The notes below the pieces were generated by a model. That model was given only the letters and a program-made list of their open reading frames with translations. It was not told the DNA's origin and did not search any database. From assembly GCA_035772405.1 (NCBI GenBank), contig JAYKKM010000065.1, positions 939,001 to 1,003,000 on the forward strand: a stretch of 64,000 nucleotides of DNA, in the 5' to 3' direction. Source of the stretch: Chrysogorgia sp. JL179-B06. Its lineage: Eukaryota; Cnidaria; Anthozoa; Scleralcyonacea; Chrysogorgiidae. Shown here in pieces: positions 43,501-54,451 of the stretch. A program made the position numbers and the translations under genes. Each line of letters opens with the position of its first letter. Position 1 is the stretch's first letter.

Positions 43501-43555
43501 GGTGCAACGGAATCTGTTTTATAAGCATATTTTCGACTCTCATCCTACGGCCTAT
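40536..43555. mobile_element. ~3-kb element with ~550-bp inverted arms
   Basis: Left arm about 40563-41110 and right arm about 42955-43512 are inverted copies at high identity (shared ATTCCGTTGCACCCCTCG end, CCAATAAGCAAGCGCAAAAG, ACAAACAGGGTGCATC). Weaker similarity extends outward about 30 bp (TAGGCCGTAGGATGAG), overlapping the start of the P2X7-like gene on the left and a decayed copy of the same start on the right. Arms contain two ATTGG/CCAAT motifs. The unique centre carries remnants of a transposon gene. Confidence 0.75.
41380..42916 (+). pseudogene. Transposon-associated gene (DTDVLLLL family), multiply broken
   Basis: Scattered plus-strand pieces form a recognisable series: a VSYE..P block near 41420, LINGHGLIQYLIKLHNSK and YAKIFFKTVTHHI near 42220-42320, VKWVDVLFDTCPAINKNSD near 42340-42395, CRDTDVLLLLVHFI and ETWVLGGTAKKRK near 42645-42740, and QMISNLLGFHALV near 42785-42820. 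This order matches an uncharacterised gene family abundant in cnidarian transposons; I know no assigned biochemical activity. Stops and shifts separate all blocks. It lies wholly between the inverted arms, so it is probably the element's own gene. Confidence 0.55.
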
Positions 43556-43959
43556 TATGTAAATTTCGCTATTACTAATACTCCTCTCAGAACCCGATTC
43601 GGAGCTTGAAGACATGTTTACGACGAAACTATGCGCAATATAAAACGGTTGCTGCAGTACACAGGCTACGACTCTGTTTGTTGTGTTGAGTAGATGATGT
43701 CAGAATGCATAACCGCTGGTCGTATTTTGCGGGCTCTAAGAATTTAATGGCGGATGAATTTTTCGTTCAAAATGTCTCGTTTTGGAACTGATTTCACGCA
43801 AGTAAAAAAAAAAAAAAATTATTTTCATTTTCGTTTCGTGTATCTGGTTATCATTACTACCCATTACACATATAAAACGAAACAAACTGCCCCTTTAAAG
43901 AATAGAACAAGGACAGATCAGATAAGTGACTTAATAATAGATCAACCAACACATTTTGT
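43556..43959. other. Unassigned stretch with poly-A run
   Basis: A14 at about 43806-43819. No gene recognised. Confidence 0.4.
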
Positions 43960-45500
43960 TTAATGTCCTTTCTATTAGAAGGCTTACCAGAAGACATTGT
44001 GGAATACCTCCAAATAATTTCAACAACCTTTACCATATCTGCTGATGGGTAAATAAGGCCTCCATTATCTTTAAGCTTAATTAGAATAAACTGCTTGTCA
44101 TACTCTGGAGGAGTTGTTGTGTAAAGAGCATTGGCACAATGTTTAGATCCAATAGTTTTGATAATTTGCTTGGCAACAAATCCAGCTATGTAAGTGACAT
44201 TAGTTGAAAGTATTGGGGGAGAGCATCAGATGAAGAAGAAACATAGTAATCATGGTCTGGTATGTCGATCATGGTGCATGCACTGGCAAACCCATATTTT
44301 CTACTTACAGGTGTGATGGAAGAAGCAAAATAATTAGCATCAAGATAATGCATCTGTGTTATCCAATATTCGTGGGCAATGAAGTTACGAGAATCTGTTG
44401 ACATGTTGTATTCTCCTGACAACTGGAAAAAAACACTCAAGATGATCTTGACTAAACTTGAAAGTCAGAATATATTAAAGTTGTGCTTTTTCTCCTTCAA
44501 CAAGTTCTGAAAAGAGAGCTGTCACATTCCTTATCATTAAAAGATAACCCAAAATTGGGGTTTTCCTTTTGGGGGGTGTAAAGATCCAGCAACTGTTCTC
44601 AATGTTTCCAAACACTCTTCAGCTTTATTAAGAAACGGTAACCAGACCTTTTTGTTTCCTGTTCTCATGGGAGACTTCTCACCCTTTCCTAAAGGATTAT
44701 GTGAATTCATGTCAAACAACTGATCCATAACTTGGATAAAATAAACTGTTTCCTCGCATCCTTGGAATTCGTCACACCCCAGATCCCGTAAACACAAGAG
44801 TGCTTGCAGTGTGAAATTGCTTAGGGTTTGAACTGAAAGATTAACTTTCATTTTTTGGCTGGAAAACTCCAAATGGTTGGTTTCAATTTATTGGCAAGTC
44901 TTAAAATCTTTTCTGGTTGTATATTGTGCAACTGCTCGATGTGTTGCCATTCTTGATTATTTGGTAGTGGGCCAGCATGTTTCTCATCAGCTTCAACATA
45001 TGACAGTTGTCAAGAAACACATGAACGTTTTTTGAATTGTCAGCTGGACATCGGAAAGATCTTTCAAGTGGGTATGAAATTGGAACTCCAAGATTTGAAA
45101 GCATGCCCTGATTACCTCCACAACCATCATACACATTGCAGTTTCCTGAAGATGACAAAGAAGATTTTTAGTTAGATTTGCCAGTATTTCCCCAGATAAA
45201 CCATCAGTTAAGTAATATGCAACCGGCACCTTCCAGTTAGCATTCAGAGGAACAACCATAAAACCAAAGCATTTGTGGCAACAGGAACAGAGTCATCATC
45301 AAGATCTACCCCTAAGTTTACAAACCCTATACATTGTATTCTTTGTGCCATCCCACTGGATTTGTTTTCTAATATAAATTTCATCTATCATTAGACTAAA
45401 AAGTAGTGGTATTTTGTTTCAGATAGCTTTCTTTTTATGGACAATACAGCTTCCTTTGTAATCCCTGGGTTGCCGTCAATGATAGTTAGCCATTTAGTTA
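43960..45500 (-). pseudogene. P-element (THAP9-like) transposase, decayed
   Basis: Reading leftwards from about 45490: NPGITKEAVLSIKRKL, MIDEIYIRKQIQWDGTK, GVDLDDDSVPVAT, PLNANWKVPVAYYLTDGL, VYDGCGGNQGMLSNLGV, FRCPADNSKNVHVFLDNCHM with KLMRNML, ECLETLRTVAGSL, a YIAGFVAKQI block near 44170 and LIKLKDNGGLYLPIS near 44080. These are the ordered blocks of the P-element/THAP9 RNase H-like transposase, including the aspartate-bearing IDE and FLDNCHMLK motifs. No THAP zinc finger lies upstream. Several frameshifts and stops are present. Confidence 0.8.
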
Positions 45501-45647
45501 GTGTGTGAGGGTGGGGTAAAGATAGTGACTAACGGACATAAGAATATGCTTTAGGAAAATAAGAAAATAGAGTTAATGCAAATTTTTTTACACTGTTGGA
45601 ATATCTAATTTTATTTCTTAGTTTTTAGTGCTCTGAAGGAATCCTGG
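45501..45647. other. Short spacer
   Basis: Nothing recognised. Confidence 0.3.
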
Positions 45648-45648
45648 G

Positions 45649-45700
45649 GCTGGTTGTTCAAAAGCCGATTAGCGCTAAACCAGGATTAAAGTTGCCTAAT
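45649..45700 (+). repeat. Probable left terminal repeat region of PIF/Harbinger
   Basis: GGGCTGGTTGTTCAAAAGCCGATTAGCG has the GGGCTG...TTCAAAAG form of Harbinger ends and precedes the transposase by 200 bp. A right-hand partner was not found. Confidence 0.4.
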
Positions 45701-47068
45701 CTGGGTTTAACTTTTAACCTACGATTAGTTTGCGTTGTACAAAGCTTGATTAGCGCTAATCATGGTTTAAAAAATGGGTAAAAGTTAATCCACCTCACTA
45801 GGTAGATTAAGTCGTTAATCGGCCGATTAACTTGCACTCTTGCAGTATTATGGCAGGCATGATTTACTTTGTTGTAATACATTTTGAACGAAGAGAGCGA
45901 CGTTATCGTCACAACAACATAAATATACATGGCTTGTCTGATATTGAATTACGAGATCGGTATAGATTTGGAAGGCAATCTATAAATTTTATTACAAACC
46001 TCCTTCGAGAGGACCTAATACGGAGCACAGGATGCAATCACTCGCTAGATCCAGACATCCAGATTTTAATTGCCTTGCGATTTTTTGCAAGCTGAAGTTT
46101 CCTGCAGGTTATCGGTGATACGTTCGGTCTCGAAAAGTCCACAGTATCGAGAGTGGTGCGAGACGTTGCACTTACCAACAAACAAGAGCAGTTTATTCAA
46201 TGGCCGTCCGACCTTGATAAAGAAGCAGCTAAACTCAACTTCTTTCAGAAAGCTGGATTTCCCTGTGTTATCGGTTGTATTGATTGCACACATATCAGGA
46301 TCCAAGGTCCATATACACACGAGAACGATTATGTAAACAGAAAAGGCTACCACTCCATCAATGTTCAAGCCATTTGTGATGACAAAGGTAAGCACACTAC
46401 ATAAGTGGCCATGACAACCGACACTTGAAAAAGGGGCGTGATAAGGGGCGTAAGAAGTCTGTTTATTTTTTGAAATTGGAATCTTGTTAAAATCTTGTTG
46501 CATATGTCCTTATTCAAAACATCTTTATCAATACTGAGATGAACAGAGGAAGCACTAATTGATCCCATTTTTTGTCATTATTTAAAAAGTATAGCCATAT
46601 TAACATCGGTTATTCACTGAGGTGCATAGTGTCAAGATAAATAATCAACATAGCTCCCAAGGTTAAGGTAACTAACCTTCTTAGTTCATTTTTAAGGTGG
46701 TTCTGCAAAATGTACCACAGTCATCAATTATGTTGAATGTTGACGGTCTAAAAAGCAGGGAGGGTTTTGAATTCAGCAAGGAAGAGCAGGCCTAATGAAT
46801 TATATTGCATAAACTTATTCATGGATAATTACATTATATAACATCTTATGGATATTATAACTTATAATTTATTAATCCCACTCTTCACTCCTGAATTCAA
46901 AACCCTCTGACTTTTTAGACAGTCCAATTTCTTTAACAGGATTGAACTGTGGTACACTAAATAGAATCAACATAAAGATGAACTAAGAATATTTATTTAC
47001 TCCAATAGCAATATTGTCTGCAAGCCCTGTTTATTTCTTTGAAGAACACCTAAAATTTAACATATATA

Positions 47069-48922
47069 CCGGGTGGCCCTCAAAAAAGTACTCATCTTTG
47101 ATTCAGTATAACTTAAAAAGTAAAAGAGTTCTGACACTTAAACAATAGGCATTGTATTCAGTAATGTATAACTTAAATTTGGTATATTATTTGCATTTTA
47201 ATACAGTATTGACTGAGATAACTGCGTTTAAAGTTGAGTTAACGTTTCTGGAAATGTCGAAAATGAGCAAAAAAACGGCCTATTAAAGTAATTTTGTCAA
47301 CCGCAGTTTATCGTAAGTATAAGTATTCGTTTCATAAATTAAAAGTGAAGTTTAAAAATGTTTATTGAACAGATATGTTCATTATACGAACTTTTGGAAT
47401 GCATTAAGTTTAATGTGTAAGGCTGTTTTGATTGTTTTATTTTACGGCAACATTAAATGTCTCTGGAGGATTCAAATGCTAATGTGCAAGAAAGAAACGT
47501 GGCCTGTCTCTTTGCTCTTTTGCCGGTACCGTTATAAAGATGCCTCGTTTAACGAAGGACCAAAGAGTTTGGCTTTGTTTAGAATATGCTAGGGTAAATA
47601 ATGCTTGTGAAGTTCTAAGGCGATGGGCAGAACGCTGGGGCAACCTTCCTGCCCCTACTAAACGAACTGTTATGAAAACATATCGCAAGTTTGTGCACGA
47701 GGGGACTTGTCATAATCTCAACAAGGGACGAAGTGGTCGACGGAGAACGGCTAGAACAGCGGAAAACATCGAATTGGTTCGACAATCTCTTACGGAAAAT
47801 GGTCAAAGATCTGGTAGGCGAAATGGTTTGGCATTGAGCCGAACCACGTTTCAGCGCATAGTGAAAATCGATATTAAATTTCATCCGTACGTCATAATTC
47901 GAAGGCAAAAGTTAAGAGAAGGCGATCCAGCACAACGACTGGCATTCTGCAACCGACTTGTGAACACGGTCGCCCAGATTCCTGATTTTCTTGACAAGTT
48001 ACTAGTGTCAGATGAAGCTGTGTTTAGCTTGAATTCGGAAATAAATTCGAGGAACGTTAGAAAATACGCAGCGCGTGGCGATGGGCAGCCACAGGATCAT
48101 TACGTCGAATTTTTGCAAGGTGCACAGCAAATAATGGTTTGGGTTGGTTTGACGAGGCAAGCCGTTGTTCTGGGTCCACACTTTGCAGAGAGAAACCTCG
48201 ACACGAGAGAGTACATCCGTATCATATGCTATAACGTGATTCAGAGAGACTTTCACACTCACAATATCGATAGAAATTCCATGTGGTGGCAGCAAGACGG
48301 AGCTTCATGCCATACGAGTAACGCAACTATGCGATATCTTCGGGGGCAATTTCCTGGCCGACTGATGAGTAAACGGGGTGATTGGCCTTGGCCCCCTCGT
48401 TCTCCTGACCTGACGGTGTGCGATTTTTTTCTTTGGGGCTACTTGAAGCATCAAATTTGGAATGTGCCACATGATCAACAACCACATAATTTGAGAGAGC
48501 TTCGTGAGGCAATTGTAACAGCATGCCGCAACCTGGATGCCCAGATGATCCGAAATTCCTTCGACTGCATGCTCACACGGGCAAGAAAGTGCATTCTTGC
48601 TGCGGGGCATGCATTTCCTAATGAATAGCATTTTTATCTGGAAAACAAACGTGTACTTTTCGACTGCAGTGTACCTACGCACAGGTTATTGCGGTATTAA
48701 CATTTAATAGGCCGTTTTTTGCTCATTTTCGACATTTCCAGAAACGTTAACTCAACTTTAAACGCAGTTATCTCAGTCAATACTGTATTAAAATGCAAAT
48801 GTATATACCAAAATTTAAGTTATACATTACTGAATACAATGCCTATTGTTTAAGTGTCAGAACTCTTTTACTTTTTAAGTTATACTGAATCAAAGATGAG
48901 TACTTTTTTTTGGGCCACCCGG
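47069..48922. mobile_element. Complete mariner-type transposon with 219-bp TIRs
   Basis: Inverted ends CCGGGTGGCCCTCAAAA at 47069 and its complement at 48922 are each flanked by TA (47067-47068 and 48923-48924). The inverted repeats extend to 47287 on the left and from 48703 on the right, about 219 bp, with only a few mismatches. It carries one intact transposase. Confidence 0.95.
47540..48628 (+). CDS. Intact mariner-family transposase, apparent DD41D
   Basis: Encodes 362 residues, uninterrupted from ATG to TAG. The N-terminal ~130 residues form the helix-turn-helix DNA-binding region (TKDQRVWLCLEYARV, NKGRSGRRRTARTAEN). The catalytic core shows D158 (LLVSDEAVFSL), D253 (WWQQDGASCHTS) and D295 (SPDLTVCDFFLWG), with 41 residues between the last two. 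The third residue is Asp rather than Glu, as in mariner rather than Tc1. It would cut and paste the surrounding element at TA sites. The intact frame and near-identical inverted repeats suggest recent activity. Confidence 0.95.
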   Translation: MPRLTKDQRVWLCLEYARVNNACEVLRRWAERWGNLPAPTKRTVMKTYRKFVHEGTCHNLNKGRSGRRRTARTAENIELVRQSLTENGQRSGRRNGLALSRTTFQRIVKIDIKFHPYVIIRRQKLREGDPAQRLAFCNRLVNTVAQIPDFLDKLLVSDEAVFSLNSEINSRNVRKYAARGDGQPQDHYVEFLQGAQQIMVWVGLTRQAVVLGPHFAERNLDTREYIRIICYNVIQRDFHTHNIDRNSMWWQQDGASCHTSNATMRYLRGQFPGRLMSKRGDWPWPPRSPDLTVCDFFLWGYLKHQIWNVPHDQQPHNLRELREAIVTACRNLDAQMIRNSFDCMLTRARKCILAAGHAFPNE

Positions 48923-49603
48923 TACTGTACATATACATTTTTCAATTGTAATTTTGGTTTGTATAAAAATAGTTAATATAAATAAGATTGAGGTATTGAG
49001 CTTAAAAAGTGAAAGTATAAATATTTTAGTTGCAATCTTCCGATTTAATTTTTATACAGAACTTATGTCATTATATTCATGAGCACTGGTAGAAAATATT
49101 TCTATTTTTCACCAAAAATAGGAAAGTTCATCAATCTTGTGGCCAGCTGGCCAGGAAGCACCCATGACAGCCACATTTTTTGGGCATCACAAGTAATTCA
49201 TCAATTACAACAGCATCACACTTCATTGGAAGATGGTTTATTGTTAGGTGATAGTGGATATGGACTGAAGCCCTACCTGATGACACCATATGATAAGCCA
49301 ACCACAGCAAACCAACGTTCCTTCAATCGTTCACACAGAAAAACAAGAGTGATAATTGAGCAGGTATTTGGGCGTTGGAAGAGAAGGTTTCATCTCCTCC
49401 ACTCTGAAATCCGAATGCAGCCAGAAAAAGTATGCTTGCTCATTGGAGCTTGTGGTGTTTTACATAACATTGCTGTTATGTTTAATGAACCAATGCAAGA
49501 TGATGAGGAACAAAGGGATGAACCGGATATTCAGCCATATCAAGGACGAGAAGAGGGAAAACGTATCAGAGACCACATTGTAAATAACTTTTTTTTATTT
49601 TAA

Positions 49604-49718
49604 CAGTAATTATATAATGATCTTTTAATAACATTTAATACATAAATATATAGCAATTCAAAAACATCGAACTTTTCAAATGCTGAATCTAAATCTTCAA
49701 ACTCATTTGCATTATAGT
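49604..49718. other. Short AT-rich spacer
   Basis: Nothing recognised. Confidence 0.3.
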
Positions 49719-49861
49719 TGTTCTAAGGATTTAAGGTGAAGGAAAATTTCGAGTGTTGAAATATATATATACATTTATATACATTGAAATATATACATAA
49801 ATGTATATATTCCAACACTCGAAACTTTCCTTCACCATATAGTACATAAATCCTCAGAACA
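49719..49861. repeat. 143-bp hairpin MITE-like repeat
   Basis: TGTTCTAAGGATTTA...GGTGAAGGAAA...TCGAGTGTT pairs with AACACTCGA...TTTCCTTCACC...TAAATCCTCAGAACA around a TATATACATTTATATA centre. Confidence 0.85.
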
Positions 49862-49890
49862 TGTAGTTTAATCGAGTTTAATCGAGTGAA

Positions 49891-50395
49891 TTGCCAAATA
49901 TTACTTGTAATATTTGGATTAGATTCGGCATTGAACGTGCATGTGGTCTTGTTGACAAGGTTGAGAGCAGTGAAGATCCCAAGTTAGCTGAACGAGTTTT
50001 GAAATTTTCATGTAAACTCCAGAGGCTGATGAAATCCATGAATGGAAATCTTACTTTGGCACTCTTCAATTTTGGAGCAACTGAGATGAATAAGTAGAAA
50101 AATTGGAGAAAAATAAAAGTTCAGCCAAATCGGAAAAGAAAGTCTGGCAATGGCAGTTGTCAAGCAGTCGGTAAAGGTCGCCCTGCTACATTACATCCAC
50201 TTGAAGTTCCAACCAAAAAGGCAAAACGCAGTCACAATTTGGCTCTTTCTGTCAGACAAAATACAAATGTGTCAAGAAAGTCAGGCTCACATGCGATGAA
50301 ATCAAAGACAAGACACGTTTCACGTTTAACTTTAAAATCAATAGATTTTTTTATAAAGCAAGATAACACACTTCTCACAGTAACTGGATATTGAA
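49891..50395 (+). pseudogene. C-terminal remnant of a transposon protein
   Basis: The frame reads IERACGLVDKVES, KFSCKLQRLMKSMN and LALFNFGATEMNK, then TAG at 50095, then in the same frame KIKVQPNRKRKSGNG, GRPAT and KKAKRSHNLALSVRQN, to a stop at 50393. The basic IxVQPx...GRP...KR-HNLxxSV ending is what I recall of the tails of SWIM-type cnidarian transposon proteins. Upstream domains are missing. Confidence 0.45.
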
Positions 50396-51054
50396 TAAAA
50401 CACTCTTTCAAACCACACCATTGAAGAAGAGTTAAGCACATATTTATTATAGGGTATTTTGGACAAATACCACATGTGTCTGTGATATTTGGAATGAATG
50501 TTTAAAATTGATTGAAATATTATTACAATTTAGAAGGATTAACACACTGTTCAAGGTAAATCAAATACAATTTTTCATTAATCCTTCTCAAACAGTGTTA
50601 TTTCCTGTATTAACATGATACTGTATTTCTAATAACTTCTTAGTACTAATCGAGTGTGTGGTCATTATGTGAAAATATCAGACTACAATATCCCATTATT
50701 GACCGAGCAGGATGAGCTTCCTAGATAAAATGTCAGTCTGATATTTTCCCATGGATCATAACCAGGGAGACAATGATTAATAATCTGAGACATACAGTAT
50801 ATGGCTTTTCTAACTTAGTAATGGCCAATCGATTACAGTAAAGTAATGACTGTCGGTCATAGCTTCTCAGCCAATCAGAAAGTGCCATTTCACCAGAAAT
50901 AGCAGGTGCCATATAATAATGTACTGACATTAGCTAATTTTTTTCTGATGGACACTGTTTGAATATAAAAGTATATAAAGAACAATATTAAAGAATATTA
51001 AATACAGTAAATCAATCCAGGTCTCTTTATCATGTGCCTGCTATAATCATGGGG
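50396..51054. other. Unassigned stretch with a short inverted repeat
   Basis: GAAAATATCAGACT (50671) and AGTCTGATATTTTC (50735) form a 14-bp inverted pair. No gene recognised. Confidence 0.5.
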
Positions 51055-51200
51055 AAGGCTAAAAGGGATGACTCAAAAGGACCTTTCTGTTTTTTATTCT
51101 TCGTTAGGTTATGGATACCTACGGTTAGGGTTAGGTTTAAGGTTAGGATTAGAAGTTCTAAAAAATGTGAAGGTCCTTTTGAGTCATCCCTTTTAGCCTT
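51055..51200. repeat. 146-bp hairpin with telomere-like core
   Basis: AAGGCTAAAAGGGATGACTC... at 51055-51085 and its exact complement at 51170-51200 flank a core containing ACGGTTAGGGTTAGG and GGTTAGGATTAG, close to the animal telomere repeat TTAGGG. Confidence 0.85.
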
Positions 51201-51298
51201 CACCTATAATCATAGTCAAATTTAAAGGTAAACGATTATAGGATTGTATAAGGCCCTTTGCAATCTGCCCTAGGCATGTTTCAGTTTCATATGGCCTT

Positions 51299-51539
51299 TT
51301 AAGCTTGTGCTGTTGATATTTTATTCACAAGTAATTTTTTCTTTTGTGTGTGTGTTATTTGATGTCTCAGTACATTTCGCTTACTTTGGAAACATTTCCC
51401 ACAGTCCTTACATTTGTGCTCTTTCTGGTGCTCTTTAAGAACATGAGCCTTTAAGTATTCGGCATGTGAAAATTCCTGACCACAATTACAGCAATTAACT
51501 TTACCACAGCCTTTCTGATGGTTTTTTATTTCTCCAGTC
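51299..51539 (-). CDS. C2H2 zinc-finger terminal exon
   Basis: The minus strand after a TAG acceptor at 51540-51541 reads RTGEIKNHQKGCG, then two C2H2 fingers: CCNCGQEFSHAEYLKAHVLKEH and HKCKDCGKCFQSKRNVLRHQITH (finger pattern Cx2C...H), then a basic tail and stop TAA at 51299. The fingers would bind DNA. There is no in-frame ATG, so the start lies in an upstream exon, to the right; LINE sequence lies immediately there. Whether it is a host gene or part of a mobile element is undecided. The frame is intact over 80 codons. Confidence 0.65.
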
Positions 51540-51544
51540 CTACA

Positions 51545-51765
51545 ATGTATAATAATAATGCTCTTACAATGCTCTTACAACAATATATTCTTAATGTTAC
51601 TTATAAAAAACTAATTATCATTATAAGATAAAGCCTACTACATATATTACCACTATGAACAAAACACTATTAATTTAAAAAAAGAAAAGTCTTAATGCTG
51701 ACTTAAAACTACTTAAAATATCAATGCTTCTAATTTCCTGTGGTAATGAATTCAACAGTTGAATA
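51545..51765 (-). repeat. LINE 3' end (CR1-like), minus strand
   Basis: Similar at nucleotide level to 59050-59280, including ATAAGATAAAGCCTACTACATAT and CTTCTAATTTCCTGTGGTAATGAATTC. The minus strand reads NSLPQEIRS, the usual C-terminal RT signature. Confidence 0.75.
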
Positions 51766-52576
51766 ATTATTATATAAATGGGCAGACAGTCCATCACAAC
51801 AAAAATAATCATTCATTTGACTTAAAATCCATGAAGTGCATGTTCAAAATTTTAAAGTGAAAAGGTGGTGAACTGCTCAGATTTTTATCAACAAAAATAC
51901 TGACATGAAACGAAACAATACTAGCTACAAGGTCAAGTTGGGAGCAGGCCGTAGCACAATGGTACTAATATTATTTGATATTTCAAAATTGAGATCTAAT
52001 TTCTTCAATATTGTGAAATTGTAAGCCTTCAACTGGTGTTAGTTGTGGGACAGCAAACTCCAGTTTCAAAATATCAAATATAATTACCATCACTTCATGA
52101 TTGCTCCTACCTCTTGACCTTGTAGGTCAGTTCGAATACCAGCCACAGTAATGCAGAGTTTCATCTACTTGCCAAGTACATGGTTAAGGGTATGGTTCGT
52201 CACTTGGAGTAGCACCTAATAGCATTATTACTGAATTTATCTAACAAATTACATGAAACCATGTATATGCTATCTATACAGCGGAGTTATTTACAGTTGA
52301 CCAATCTTTATAATTTCAAACAAGAATTTCTTCTGAATCTATTTTTCACTTCATTTTAAGCATTAGCACACCCAAGATGTTGGCAAAAACTGTCTAACTC
52401 TCCAGTCTGTCATGGCATTCGCAAAACAGTTATTGCCCCATAGCTGGAAATTAACACTATCTTTACAAAATAAATGTAAATGTCACACAATGGGACTCGT
52501 GTATTCATGCACCAGTCATTTGAAACCCCAACCTCCGGCATACCCGGGGCAATATAAGAATTGTAAAAAACTACTA
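51766..52576. other. Unassigned stretch
   Basis: No gene recognised; CTACAAGGTCAAG and CTTGACCTTGTAG form a distant inverted pair around 51925-52130. Confidence 0.4.
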
Positions 52577-52607
52577 ATATATATATATATATATAGTATA
52601 TATACCT
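52577..52607. repeat. (TA)n microsatellite
   Basis: About ten TA dinucleotides interrupted once. Confidence 0.9.
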
Positions 52608-52914
52608 TTCTCCTTTCACTACCAAGTTGTTTCCAACTGTGCCTATATTTCCACATTCTTCTCCAAGTCTATATTCATTATCTCAGGCTATTAAACAAGA
52701 ACGCAAGATTACGAAACGTATAATTAGCTTTTAATTGCTGTTTATTAATCATTATTTGTGCTTTTGAAAACTGCAGTTTGGCTATTATTATTAAGCAGAC
52801 AGTCGATATATATTTTGATGCGGGTTATCGGAAAGTGCACAGGCTACACAAAGAAAGGCTTTACTAAATTTCAATATTTATTCCCCATTCGCTTTTTCAA
52901 TGAATATATGAATA
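52608..52914. other. Unassigned stretch
   Basis: Nothing recognised. Confidence 0.4.
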
Positions 52915-53235
52915 TTAATTAATGTATATACTCACAGCAACTGCTTGATGGAATGCACTCCATCCACTTGCTATTTTCAAAGATTTTTCAAAGATGAAAA
53001 TAAGTGATGAAAATGCGGTTTGCGTATCGTGTTTGCAGAAGGACAGGATGTGACGCGTAACGGCAGTGAAATGGTGGCATCGACCGTTTACGAAACGTAA
53101 AATTGCTATGCCGCCACCTTCGTTCAGTCTTGCAACATCAATAACTAATGGCAAGCTCCCAAGCTTGTTGAATCGTACAATGTTGTCAGCCTGCACCGAA
53201 GTCAATCTCACCTCGGGTGGTGTTTCCTGGGCACT
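52915..53235 (-). pseudogene. Uncharacterised transposon-associated fragment
   Basis: The 98-codon minus-strand frame starts RLTSVQADNIVRFNKLGSLP and includes VIDVARLNEGGGIA; these blocks look like the uncharacterised proteins accompanying cnidarian transposons, with a likely frameshift afterwards. I cannot name a domain. Confidence 0.3.
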
Positions 53236-54437
53236 GCAGCGGTTCTGCTGACGTTTCCTGACTCATAATAATTTTTATTAACAAAGCTAGTGACATACTG
53301 TTACACAAGTTGGGAAGTACTATATATACTAATTACCAAATCAAATGTGATATATTTGTTCTGGTATTTTTTAGAAGGAAAATTTCAAATGTTAGAAATA
53401 TACGTTTTAACTTAATTCAGTGTATTTCTCATGTTTACAAGGTTAAGACAATCCTTATCTCAGAGTCCATGTGGAGAAGCAACAAAGAAAGTGTGCCAGC
53501 CATAGCCCTTCGACTTAAAGAATGCCTAGTGGTATTGGAGAAGAATTGAGTCCAGTATTCCCCAGAGAATCTGATAAGAGCAGCAATTAGAGAAAACAAT
53601 CTGGGTGCTACAACCAATACTTCCCAATGGTTCAACAAGGAAGGTTTGCTAATAAATGATAAAAACCCACAAGGAAGAACAAAAAGTGTGTGTTTACATA
53701 CGGCATTCAATTCTGAAAGAAGATATTCTTCAAATATTGGATAAAGGTGCAAGTCTATACTTATCTATACTATAAGTCTTTCCTTCAGCACAAAAGTAAC
53801 TTGCTTATTATATTTTGACATATTTTTTATAGCAGTAGCCTGAGATTAACTGTGTCCATACCTATTCAGCTGTCATGCAAATTTTGTTCTAAAAAGTTAT
53901 TATTACTTCAGCTTGTGGAAATGAATCTGCTGAAACACTACGTACAGTGGTCAAACTGCCTGGTGATCCCAACAATGAAGAAACCCAGGGTGATGAGCCT
54001 ACATGTAGATGCTAATAAGGACCTTCCAGCAGGTGATCCAGGCAATCATGAAGGAACCCAGAGTCATGAGCCTGGTTACACATTCAGCACATCTGGCCGT
54101 GCCAAGAGGGCTGGGTTACAGTCGAATCATGGAGAACGCAAATGGAGAACGATGAATTGCATGTCAAAGTGGAAAGAACAACCTCGTTATGATTTAAGCA
54201 ACCTGTCCAAAAGACGTAGAAAGTCACGGTCCTTCTGGGGAGACCTGCCGTAGAACTACATGAGGACGTTGAATAACTCCGTTAATATCCAAGTTTTGCA
54301 GACCTTTCTGGACCTGCACCAGTTGTCGTTGAATAGGGTTCTGGTTTAGTAGGTGATGAGAATGCAGACATGAACGACAGATCGACAGATGAACGACAGA
54401 TCCATTGTAAGAGAAGTTAATCTCCGTAGGTAACACC
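53236..54437. other. Unassigned stretch with an uncertain 133-codon frame
   Basis: The plus frame 53852-54253 is basic at its C-terminus (KRRRKSRSFWGDLP) and contains two related stretches (GDPNNEETQ-like and GDPGNHEGTQSHEPG); this could be the C-terminal tail of a retroelement pol, but no catalytic motif is present. Confidence 0.3.
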
Positions 54438-54451
54438 CCCCCCCCCCCCTC
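54438..54451 (+). repeat. Poly-C run
   Basis: Fourteen or so consecutive C residues. Confidence 0.9.

Larger units (their letters stand above)
45850..49603 (+). pseudogene. PIF/Harbinger transposase (HARBI1-like), two exons, one nonsense codon
   Basis: Exon 1 (45850-46387) starts at the first ATG (MAGMIYFVVIHF) and has ELRDRYRFGRQSINFI, ALRFFAS, then TGA, SFLQVIGDTFGLEKSTVSRVV and VIGCIDCTHIRIQGP. The TGA at 46093 takes the place of a codon that is usually glycine. The intron has a GTAAGC donor at 46388 and an ATAG acceptor ending 49121. Exon 2 (49122-49603) gives KFINLVASWPGSTHDS, LLGDSGYGL, FNRSHRKTRVIIEQVFGRWK and CGVLHNIA. The DDE residues (CIDCTH, GDSGY, IEQ) are all present. The 2.7-kb intron contains a mariner. 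Confidence 0.9.

Noticed and set aside
48008..48682. Minus-strand frames of 95-125 codons
   Set aside because: Antisense shadows of the intact mariner transposase.
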